Below, piece by piece: positions 1 through 5,230 of a stretch of DNA of 8,857 bases; the stretch's first letter is position 1, and each line of letters begins with the position of its first letter. The translations under genes and the position numbers were made by a program. This stretch comes from Pseudomonadota bacterium (GTDB taxonomy: Bacteria > Myxococcota > Polyangia > Polyangiales > Polyangiaceae): contig JAEZYO010000882.1 of the NCBI GenBank assembly GCA_023419055.1, positions 1 to 8,857 on the forward strand. The letters run 5' to 3'. The notes under the pieces are model-generated. The model searched no databases and was not told where the DNA came from. It worked only from the letters and a program-made list of their open reading frames with translations.

Positions 1-37
1 GCCCCACGCTGATGGCGAGCAGCGCGGCCCGCTTCAT
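1..37 (-). CDS. 5' end of an unidentified gene, possible signal peptide (partial)
   Basis: An ATG at 37-35 overlaps the trpF stop codon in an ATGA arrangement and opens a frame that runs off the left edge of the window. The twelve visible codons read MKRAALLAISVG: two basic residues followed by an uncharged, mostly hydrophobic stretch, as at the start of a signal peptide or an N-terminal membrane anchor. The four-base overlap suggests translational coupling to trpF. The product cannot be identified from so few residues, and the reading is weaker than for the complete genes because there is no downstream protein to confirm it. Confidence 0.4.
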   Translation of the reverse strand, partial: MKRAALLAISVG

Positions 38-663
38 CGGCTATCGGTCGCGGCGCGCGCCTCGGCCACGAAGGTGAACACCTTGTCAGAATCCTTGCGG
101 CGCGGATCGCCGTTCTCGACGCCGCTCGCCACGTCCACGCCGAACGGGCGAAGCGCGCGCACCGCCTCCCGAACGTTCGAGGGGCGGAGGCCCCCGGCGA
201 GGATCAGCTGGCGCTTCCCGGCGAGGGATCGCACCAGGTCCCAATCGAAGCGCTGCCCGGTACCGCCGAGCGCTCCCTCCACCTTCGCGTCGGTGAGGAG
301 GCGCTCCCCCGCGAAGGAGGAGGCGTGCTCGACGTCTTCGTGCGTGGCGATCGCTACCGCCTTGTACGCGTGGGGGAGGAGCGGAAGGAGCGCCGCGTTC
401 GGCTCGTGCCCGTGCAGCTGAAGCCAGCTGATCCCGGTTTCGCGTCGAGCTCGGGCGAGCTCTTCGAACGGCGAGTCGGCGACTACCGCCACGACCTCCG
501 CGCGCCCGGCGACGGCTTCGTGGAGCGAGCGCGCGACCTCGAGGGACACGTAGCGCTTCGAGGTCGGGATCAAGTTCACGCCGATGGCATCCGCCCCAGC
601 CTCCACCGCCGCGCGAGCGTCATCCACGTTGGTGATGCCGCAGATCTTGACCCAGACGGCCAT
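34..663 (-). CDS. trpF: Phosphoribosylanthranilate isomerase
   Basis: This enzyme catalyses the Amadori rearrangement of N-(5-phosphoribosyl)anthranilate to CdRP in cytoplasmic tryptophan synthesis. The 209-residue length is normal for a stand-alone TrpF (beta/alpha)8 barrel. The N-terminal KICGIT signature is at residues 6-11, with the catalytic base Cys8. The general acid is likely Asp125 in LLTDAKVEG. The phosphate-binding loops are LAGGL (155-159) and the ASGVE motif (179-183). No strong Shine-Dalgarno sequence precedes the ATG at 663, but KICGIT sits where the family expects it, so the start is sound. It lies 75 bp downstream of the response-regulator gene on the same strand and overlaps the next gene by four bases. 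No other trp gene is visible, so the tryptophan genes may be scattered in this genome. Confidence 0.96.
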   Translation of the reverse strand: MAVWVKICGITNVDDARAAVEAGADAIGVNLIPTSKRYVSLEVARSLHEAVAGRAEVVAVVADSPFEELARARRETGISWLQLHGHEPNAALLPLLPHAYKAVAIATHEDVEHASSFAGERLLTDAKVEGALGGTGQRFDWDLVRSLAGKRQLILAGGLRPSNVREAVRALRPFGVDVASGVENGDPRRKDSDKVFTFVAEARAATDSR

Positions 664-738
664 GCCGGGACGTTAGCCGCTCCCCGCCGCCCGCGCACGC
701 CCTACGCGCAGCGTACGCGGAAACCCGCTTCGCGCGGA

Positions 739-1116
739 TCAGTCGATCTTCAAGAGCTCTTTGACGGTCGCGATCACCTGCGGAGCCTGGATGGGCTTGG
801 TGATGTAGGCGTTCGCCCCGAGCTGGAGCGCGCGCTGGCGGTCCTCCGACGAGCCCTCGGTCGTGATGATGACGATCGGGGTGTCCTTGTGAACCGGATC
901 ACTGCGCACGCGCTTGACGAGCTTCAGCCCGTCCATGATCGGCATGTTGATGTCGGTGACGATGATGTCGTAGCGCGCCGACGCGAGCTTGCGCAGCCCG
1001 TCGACGCCGTCATCGGCCTCGGTGACGCGCAGGTTCTTGACGCGCGCGAGCGCGAACACCAAGAGCTGCCGCATCATGGGGGAGTCTTCGACGATGAGAC
1101 AAGAGTACTCGGCCAT
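739..1116 (-). CDS. Single-domain CheY-like response regulator
   Basis: This 125-residue protein is a receiver domain with no output domain, so it would act by protein-protein contact in the cytoplasm. All canonical residues are present: acidic pocket Glu10-Asp11, phosphoacceptor Asp55 in VTDINMP, the switch Thr85 in IITTEG, and Lys107 in ITKP. It should therefore be phosphorylatable by a histidine kinase, but none is encoded in the window. The ATG lies only 2 bp after the stop of the coiled-coil/GAF gene, which suggests translational coupling. The sequence before it is not a clear ribosome binding site. The pairing with the GAF protein suggests that the two act in one pathway. Whether it is a chemotaxis-like CheY or a developmental or motility regulator cannot be told from the sequence. 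Confidence 0.93.
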   Translation of the reverse strand: MAEYSCLIVEDSPMMRQLLVFALARVKNLRVTEADDGVDGLRKLASARYDIIVTDINMPIMDGLKLVKRVRSDPVHKDTPIVIITTEGSSEDRQRALQLGANAYITKPIQAPQVIATVKELLKID

Positions 1117-1118
1117 TT

Positions 1119-2009
1119 TCAGACGCTCAGATCGAGGAAGGCTTCCAACCCGGGTAGCTTGCGTTCGGCCTGGGCGAACAGGCTGGCGCTGACGAGCGCG
1201 GCGGCCGCATGTTGCCCCAAGAGCTTGAACAGTTCGAAGTCCACAGCATCAAAGCGCGTTTTCTGAGTCAGCGTGGAGAAAATCGCAATCACCCCCACCA
1301 CTCGGTCCTCGATGGCGAGGGGTAGGACGGCCGGCGGGGTATCGATACTGCCGTGGCTCGGGTCCAGTTCGCCGTCGATCACCGCCCGGCCGGTCTGGAA
1401 GGCTTGCCCGATCCGCGTCCCGGCCACCCGGACCGGCAAGAGGTCCTTGCCTGGGACGCCCTCGGAGGCGATGGGCACGAGCTCGGAGCCCTCGGGGTTC
1501 ACTAAGTACATACAGTAGCGCTCGGCCCCGATCAGCTGCGCTAGCACTTCCTTGATGCGTCGGGTCACGCCGCGGGGGGAGAGGCTCGAGTGGATCTGGT
1601 TCGACGCCACGAACAGGTTCGCGAGGTTCGCGATCTCCGACTCCACCTCGGCGACGCGGGCCGTAAACTGGTCGCTCTTCGCCTCGGCGCGACGGAAGCG
1701 AGACAGGAGCTCGCTCTTCTCGGTCTCGAGCTGCTCGATCTTTCGGAGCAGCTCGCGGACCGCCGCGTCCGCCGCGAGCTTCGCTCGGAGCTCGGCGTTC
1801 TCCGATTCGACGGCGCGTAGCCGCTCGAGGAGCCGCTCGTATTCCTGGATGAACTCTTCCGTCAGTTTGGTGCCTCGGGTGAACTTCTGGAGGAATTGAT
1901 CTCGCTCCGACCGGAGGTCGGGTCCTGGGAGATCACTGTCTCCGGCGCTTCGGTTGCTGCGATCGTTGGGCATCGAAATCTGAAAGGTGGTGAGCGAGTC
2001 GGAGAGCAC
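1119..2009 (-). CDS. Coiled-coil and GAF-domain sensory protein
   Basis: The protein has a polar N-terminal leader (about 1-35), a long heptad-like, Glu/Arg/Leu-rich coiled coil (about 36-130) and a GAF domain (about 133-275), with a short C-terminal tail. GAF domains bind small ligands or mediate dimerisation. No catalytic domain (kinase, cyclase, phosphodiesterase) follows, so the output is probably through contacts, perhaps with the CheY-like protein encoded 2 bp downstream. No signal peptide or membrane helix is seen, so it is likely cytoplasmic. The start is uncertain. A GTG at 2009 has GAGGAG 15 bases upstream, which is a long spacing, while an in-frame ATG at 1973 (protein 284 residues) has no visible ribosome binding site. 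An in-frame stop at about 2037-2039 bounds the frame. Domain-level identification is solid, but the role is unknown. Confidence 0.88.
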   Translation of the reverse strand: MLSDSLTTFQISMPNDRSNRSAGDSDLPGPDLRSERDQFLQKFTRGTKLTEEFIQEYERLLERLRAVESENAELRAKLAADAAVRELLRKIEQLETEKSELLSRFRRAEAKSDQFTARVAEVESEIANLANLFVASNQIHSSLSPRGVTRRIKEVLAQLIGAERYCMYLVNPEGSELVPIASEGVPGKDLLPVRVAGTRIGQAFQTGRAVIDGELDPSHGSIDTPPAVLPLAIEDRVVGVIAIFSTLTQKTRFDAVDFELFKLLGQHAAAALVSASLFAQAERKLPGLEAFLDLSV

Positions 2010-2312
2010 GGCCGGGGCTTTGCTCTCCTCTTCGATTTACGGCGGGTCGACGCTCGAGTTGAGGCGTCGCCCGCCGAGTCTTCGCTGTCGGCACGACTTT
2101 CCAGAGCTCAATATATCGAGAAGCCCGCGGAGCTCGCCAGATCCGTCACCGCTTCCTGTCTCGAAATTCGCTCGCGCGGGCACCGCCGCCGACGCGCGGG
2201 GAGCGGCCGTGTGCAATTATGTGGGAGTTTCGGCTACTTATCTGGCCTCTCCCCCGACCCGCAATAATTCGGCGCGCGTGGACGCGAGGGATCGGGGCTA
2301 TCCTGTGCTGTG
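2010..2312. other. Divergent intergenic spacer between the GAF gene and the small helical-repeat gene
   Basis: About 300 bp with no credible gene on either strand. It should carry the promoters of both flanking genes. Its composition is uneven: AT-rich islands at 2107-2120 and around 2215-2270 stand out in an otherwise GC-rich stretch. I see no -24/-12 sigma-54 promoter, no tRNA and no convincing -35/-10 pair. The most promoter-like words are TATATT on the minus strand (2115-2110) and AATAAT on the plus strand (2263-2268), both without a matching -35 element. Confidence 0.6.
2107..2120. promoter_or_regulatory. AT-rich near-palindrome, possible operator or -10 of the GAF operon
   Basis: CTCAATATATCGAG is palindromic at 12 of 14 positions: CTC and GAG arms around ATATAT, with one mismatched pair. 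On the minus strand it contains TATATT (2115-2110), five of six bases of a sigma-70 -10 box. That would start an mRNA near 2103, giving the GAF gene a leader of about 95 bases. No -35 box is found at 16-18 bp. It may be an operator, a promoter element or chance. Confidence 0.25.
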
Positions 2313-2621
2313 ATGCCGAAGGATCCGGTAGAGGTCGATCGACTGCTCGACGCGGGTGATCTCGAGGGGGCTCGCGCGGCGCTCTCGACGGTTCTGGGTA
2401 ACGACGAGCGGTTCGCGGTAGTGCGCATCAAGCTCGGGCTCTATGACGGATCGATTCCGTCGGGCGCAGCCATGCAGGCTCTCATTCAGCTCATGCGACG
2501 CGATCCCGAGTGGCCTGGCGCGAAGGACTTGTATCAGGAGGCGTCGAACGTTTCGTATCGGGGCCGGGAGTCTTCTGCAGCGCACTCGCATCCGCCGCCT
2601 CCGTTTCGCGGAGACGACTGA
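2313..2621 (+). CDS. Small TPR-like helical protein
   Basis: A 102-residue product. Residues 1-70 form amphipathic helices of tetratricopeptide style: a VDRLLDAGDLEGARAAL unit, then helices through ALIQLMRRDPEWPGAKDLY. The last 25 residues are low-complexity, with a His/Pro-rich end before a terminal Asp-Asp. No signal peptide or membrane helix is seen, so it is likely a cytoplasmic scaffold or adaptor, but the function is unknown. A GTG immediately precedes the ATG at 2313. I prefer the ATG, though neither has a well-placed ribosome binding site. The last 131 bases overlap the 3' end of the opposite-strand gene, and the protein-like helical region lies mostly before that overlap. It could be misannotated, but the TPR-like periodicity supports a real gene. 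Confidence 0.6.
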   Translation: MPKDPVEVDRLLDAGDLEGARAALSTVLGNDERFAVVRIKLGLYDGSIPSGAAMQALIQLMRRDPEWPGAKDLYQEASNVSYRGRESSAAHSHPPPPFRGDD

Positions 2622-3603
2622 CCCGCTCGACCTCCCTCAGCGGCGTGCGACTTTCCGCGCGGCTGCTCTTCGAGGGTGAGGTTCGCTCGTAAGCCGTTTC
2701 GGGGCGTAGCCCGCGAAAGAGCGCGTCCACTGCTTCCTTCAGGGGCTGGGCGAGAAACTCCGCGACCGGATCGCCGCTCTGCTCGGCGAACACGGAGAAG
2801 CCGCGTCCGATCATGCCGAGCTCGACCTCGTGACTCGACTCGATCGCGAGCTTCGCGGCGCGCATGAAGTAGAGGAGCGCTCGGGGGCGGTGAGAGTCAC
2901 CGTAAGCTCCGTCGCGGATGAGCTCGGCGAACGTCCGGAGGGTGCGCACGGCGAGGGGGCGACTTTCGAGCTCGAGCGCGACCTGAAAAGCGCGACGGAT
3001 CGCGCCTCTCGCTCGGCGATGGTTCGCGTTCGCGAGGTACGCCTCCGAGAGGTTCCTGAGCACGTCGACGAGCAGCGGATCGTTGCCCTCGGAGCAGCGC
3101 GCGAGCGCGCCTTCGAAGACGAGGAGGGCGCGCCTGCGTTGCCCGAGTGTCAGATGGACGCGCCCGAGCCCCACGAGCGCGTAGGTCAAGAGCCTCGCGT
3201 CGTCGCGCTTCACGCCGCGGCGGTAGCAGCTGCGGAAGTATTTCAGCGCGTGGCCCGGGCTCACGCCGCGGCCGGTGAGATCGATCAAGTTCGGAGGAGT
3301 AGGGGTCGTTGCGCCGAAGCCCGCTCCGGCTCGCGTCACTCCGCTCGCCGCGCGAGAAATCACGCGCTCGCGCGCAGCGATACTCTCGCGCGTGAGCTCG
3401 ACCACGGACTGTTGCAGCGCCTGCGCGCGCTTCAACCCCGATCGGCTGGCGAGGTAGCCCTTCACCCGCTCGAGAGGATCTTCGACCTTGCGGAGCGTGC
3501 TGAGCTCGTTCGTGCGGCCGGGTTCGCAGGCTCTCGACGTGAGGACGTCGAGCAACTCGAGCTCTCGGTCGACGCTGACGAGCGGGGTCCTGTTGGCGAT
3601 CAT
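2491..3603 (-). CDS. TPR-like helical-repeat protein, likely partner of the upstream sigma-54 activator
   Basis: A 370-residue, Arg-rich protein. After an N-terminal helical region (about 1-90) and a Gly/Thr/Pro linker, three TPR-like helix pairs follow at about 134-175, 176-215 and 216-258, with TPR-style motifs such as ALVGLGRVHLTLGQRRRAL. From about 300 onward the tail is Ser/Thr/Pro/Arg-rich and probably disordered. TPR arrays bind proteins or peptides. The ATG at 3603 has GGAG (3609-3612) five bases upstream and is preferred to a GTG at 3618. The gene begins 47 bp after the stop of the NtrC-type activator, with no terminator seen, so the two are probably co-transcribed. It could act as a modulator of that activator. 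The last 131 bases, coding for the disordered tail, overlap the convergent gene. Confidence 0.78.
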   Translation of the reverse strand: MIANRTPLVSVDRELELLDVLTSRACEPGRTNELSTLRKVEDPLERVKGYLASRSGLKRAQALQQSVVELTRESIAARERVISRAASGVTRAGAGFGATTPTPPNLIDLTGRGVSPGHALKYFRSCYRRGVKRDDARLLTYALVGLGRVHLTLGQRRRALLVFEGALARCSEGNDPLLVDVLRNLSEAYLANANHRRARGAIRRAFQVALELESRPLAVRTLRTFAELIRDGAYGDSHRPRALLYFMRAAKLAIESSHEVELGMIGRGFSVFAEQSGDPVAEFLAQPLKEAVDALFRGLRPETAYERTSPSKSSRAESRTPLREVERVSRLRETEAADASALQKTPGPDTKRSTPPDTSPSRQATRDRVA

Positions 3604-3608
3604 GCGTG

Positions 3609-3612
3609 CTCC
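3609..3612 (-). promoter_or_regulatory. Ribosome binding site deciding the start of the TPR-like gene
   Basis: GGAG on the minus strand lies five bases before the ATG at 3603. The upstream GTG at 3618 has no comparable site, so this motif favours the ATG and a 370-residue protein. Confidence 0.5.
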
Positions 3613-3650
3613 GTTCACCCACGTCGTGGATGCAGGGAGCGTGCCGCGAC

Positions 3651-5003
3651 CTACGACAGCCCGTGCTCGCGCAGCTTGTAGAAGAGCGTGCGCCTGCTGA
3701 CCCCCAAGATGCGCGCGGCGAGCGAGCGGTTGCCGTCCGTCTTGCGAAGCGCGCGCTCGAGCGCTCGTCGCTCCGCCTTTCGCACCGCGGCTTCGAGCAG
3801 CACCGTGCTCGGCTCCTTCGTGAGCTCCTCGGCGCTGTAGAGCGCGGCGTCGCTCGCGAGCTCACGACCGACCTGGTCCCCGTCGATGCTCGGCGTGTCA
3901 GAGAGCACGATCAAGCGCTCGATGAAGTTCTGGAGTTGCCGGACGTTGCCGGGCCACGTGGCGGCGGCGATCGCGTCGACGGCCGACGGCTCGAGCTTGA
4001 CCTGCTTCTTGTTCTGCTTGCACGCGGCGCGGCAGAAGAAGTCCGCCAGCCGCTCGATGTCTTCGCGGCGTCCGCGCAGAGGCGGTAGGAAAACCCGCAC
4101 CACGTTGAGGCGATAATAGAGATCTTCGCGGAACGTGTTGGCCTTGACCATCTGCTCGAGGTGGCGGTGAGTCGCGCAGATGAACCTGACGTCCGCCTTC
4201 AAGGTGCGGACTCCGCCGAGCCGCTCGTACTCGCGGTCCTGGATGACGCGGAGCAGCTTCACCTGTACGGCCGGGGAGACATCCCCGATTTCGTCCAGGA
4301 ACAGCGTCCCACCTTCCGCGAGCTCGACGCGGCCCGGCTTACGCGCCGCCGCTCCGGTGAAGGCGCCCTTCTCGTAACCGAAGAGCTCGCTCTCCAGGAT
4401 CGGCTCCGGGAGTGCAGCGCAATGCACCTTGATGAAGGGGCCGCCGGCCCGTGGACTTTGCTGGTGAATCGTCCGCGCGATCACCTCCTTGCCCGTCCCG
4501 CTCTCTCCCCGGATCATTACGGTCGCGTCGCCCTTCGCGGCGCGCGCTACCACGCGCTGCACCTCCTGCATGCTCGCCGATTCTAGCGGCACGACGGCGC
4601 TCGAGAGCGGCGCTCGAGGAGGCTCTCGACGATCGGTGTCGGTCGCGAGGAGGACGCGCTTGAGGGTCTGGAGGACCTGCTTGGCCGGGAGGGGGCGATG
4701 CAGGACCTCGAAGGCGCCGATCTTGAGCGGCTCGGTCGCTGCCTCGGCTTCGTTGTCCGCCGCGATCACGATGGGCGGAAGATCCGGGAAGCGCTCTCTC
4801 AGCATCGAGAAGAGCTCCTCCTTCGCCGCTTCTTGCAGGGCGCCGTCGACGAACACCGCGTCGAAATCACCCTTCGAAAGCAGGCGTTCCGCCTCGCTCG
4901 GCGAGCGCGCCTGATGGACGCCGATCTCGCCTGCCGAAAGCGCGCCGGCAAGCTCGACCGCGACCGCATCGTCGTCGCCGACGTGGAGTACATCCCTCTT
5001 CAT
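3651..5003 (-). CDS. NtrC-family sigma-54-dependent response regulator (enhancer-binding protein)
   Basis: This 450-residue transcription activator has the full three-domain layout. The N-terminal receiver (1-120) keeps acidic residues Asp10-Asp11 and phosphoacceptor Asp53, but the usual switch Thr/Ser is Ala (about 81) and the usual Lys is Arg103. The AAA+ domain (about 138-368) has Walker A GESGTGKE (166-173), the sigma-54-contacting GAFTGA loop (213-218), Walker B GTLFLDEIG (232-240) with Asp237-Glu238, Arg fingers in FREDLYYRLN (291-300) and sensor II WPGNVRQLQNF (350-360). The C-terminal Fis-type helix-turn-helix lies at about 410-450, with NRSLAARILGVSRRTLFYKL as its core. It remodels sigma-54 RNA polymerase from a distant enhancer. 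A sigma-54 promoter faces away from it on the opposite strand, in front of the exported-protein gene. No histidine kinase is adjacent. Confidence 0.95.
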   Translation of the reverse strand: MKRDVLHVGDDDAVAVELAGALSAGEIGVHQARSPSEAERLLSKGDFDAVFVDGALQEAAKEELFSMLRERFPDLPPIVIAADNEAEAATEPLKIGAFEVLHRPLPAKQVLQTLKRVLLATDTDRREPPRAPLSSAVVPLESASMQEVQRVVARAAKGDATVMIRGESGTGKEVIARTIHQQSPRAGGPFIKVHCAALPEPILESELFGYEKGAFTGAAARKPGRVELAEGGTLFLDEIGDVSPAVQVKLLRVIQDREYERLGGVRTLKADVRFICATHRHLEQMVKANTFREDLYYRLNVVRVFLPPLRGRREDIERLADFFCRAACKQNKKQVKLEPSAVDAIAAATWPGNVRQLQNFIERLIVLSDTPSIDGDQVGRELASDAALYSAEELTKEPSTVLLEAAVRKAERRALERALRKTDGNRSLAARILGVSRRTLFYKLREHGLS

Positions 5004-5010
5004 CGATGTC

Positions 5011-5041
5011 CGCTTCGAACAGTATAGAAGCGGATCGCTTC
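5011..5041 (-). promoter_or_regulatory. Candidate promoter and operator of the activator gene
   Basis: On the minus strand TATACT (5026-5021) resembles a -10 box 17 bases before the activator ATG, implying a very short leader. No good -35 element is placed at 16-18 bp. Three copies of one half-site surround it: CGCTTC at 5011-5016, GAAGCG at 5027-5032 and CGCTTC at 5036-5041. The last two form a perfect inverted repeat with a 3-base centre, and the first two form one with a 10-base centre that encloses the -10. A protein bound here could block or control transcription of the activator gene. Confidence 0.4.
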
Positions 5042-5066
5042 AACGCCACTCGATGTTGTTGCGAAG

Positions 5067-5106
5067 GGTGCCTCGGCTTGCACCTTTCGGTGCAGCGACT
5101 TGCGCG
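5067..5106. promoter_or_regulatory. Candidate enhancer (UAS) for the sigma-54 activator
   Basis: Site 1 is a perfect inverted repeat, GGTGC-N8-GCACC (5067-5084). Site 2 (5089-5106) repeats it 22 bp downstream with an imperfect right arm (GCGCG). The inner arms also form TGCACC-TTTC-GGTGCA (5079-5094), close to the known NtrC box TGCACC-N5-GGTGCA but with a 4-base centre. The dyad centre lies about 105 bp upstream of the predicted start site of the sigma-54 promoter, which is a normal enhancer distance. A 22 bp repeat places both sites on the same DNA face. That the divergent activator binds here is inferred. Confidence 0.6.
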
Positions 5107-5166
5107 CACTCCGACGCTCCTCGAACGAAACCTACAAATGGCGTGGTTCGGGCGCTGATCTCCGCG

Positions 5167-5182
5167 GGGCACACAGCTTGCA
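5167..5182 (+). promoter_or_regulatory. Sigma-54 (-24/-12) promoter of the exported-protein gene
   Basis: GGGCAC-ACAGC-TTGCA matches the sigma-54 consensus TGGCAC-N5-TTGCA at all fixed positions except the first T. The invariant GG (5168-5169) and GC (5180-5181) are separated by exactly 10 bases. Transcription should begin near 5193, leaving a leader of about 38 bases before the ATG at 5231. It is the only match I found in the intergenic regions of this window, and it lies beside a gene for a sigma-54 activator. Confidence 0.85.
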
Positions 5183-5199
5183 CCAGCAGCTCACACGTG

Positions 5200-5217
5200 G
5201 GGGCAAGAGAGCGCCCC
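5200..5217 (+). promoter_or_regulatory. Short leader hairpin next to the ribosome binding site
   Basis: GGGGC (5200-5204) can pair with GCCCC (5213-5217) around an 8-base loop, within the predicted leader of the exported-protein mRNA and ending one base before the Shine-Dalgarno sequence. The stem is short, so an effect on translation is possible but unproven. Confidence 0.3.
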
Positions 5218-5223
5218 GAGGAG
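5218..5223 (+). promoter_or_regulatory. Strong ribosome binding site of the exported-protein gene
   Basis: GAGGAG lies seven bases before the ATG at 5231. This fixes that start over an in-frame ATG at 5255, which has no such site. Confidence 0.8.
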
Positions 5224-5230
5224 AAAATCA

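Noticed and set aside
703..720. Small inverted repeat TACGC-GCA-GCGTA between the response-regulator gene and trpF
   Set aside because: The stem is only five pairs with no U-tract on the minus strand, so it is not a convincing terminator.
325..1266. A 313-codon plus-strand frame across trpF and the response-regulator gene
   Set aside because: It is antisense to two genes with clear family motifs and translates to an Arg/Asp-rich sequence with no recognisable domain.
2299..2313. TATCCT placed so that the small helical-repeat gene would be transcribed as a leaderless mRNA
   Set aside because: There is no -35 element at a suitable distance and the -10 match is weak, so it is not listed as a promoter.
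3604..3618. GTG start at 3618 for the TPR-like gene
   Set aside because: The ATG at 3603 has GGAG five bases upstream, whereas the GTG has no comparable site.
2830..3681. A 283-codon plus-strand frame opposite the TPR-like gene
   Set aside because: The opposite strand shows helical-repeat periodicity and a ribosome binding site. This frame is Arg/Glu/Ala-rich noise typical of GC-rich antisense.
5067..5103. Two further sigma-54-like words, GGTGC..CTTGC, upstream of the accepted promoter
   Set aside because: The GG-to-GC distance is 11, not 10, and the -24 half does not match. They are better explained as repeated regulator sites.
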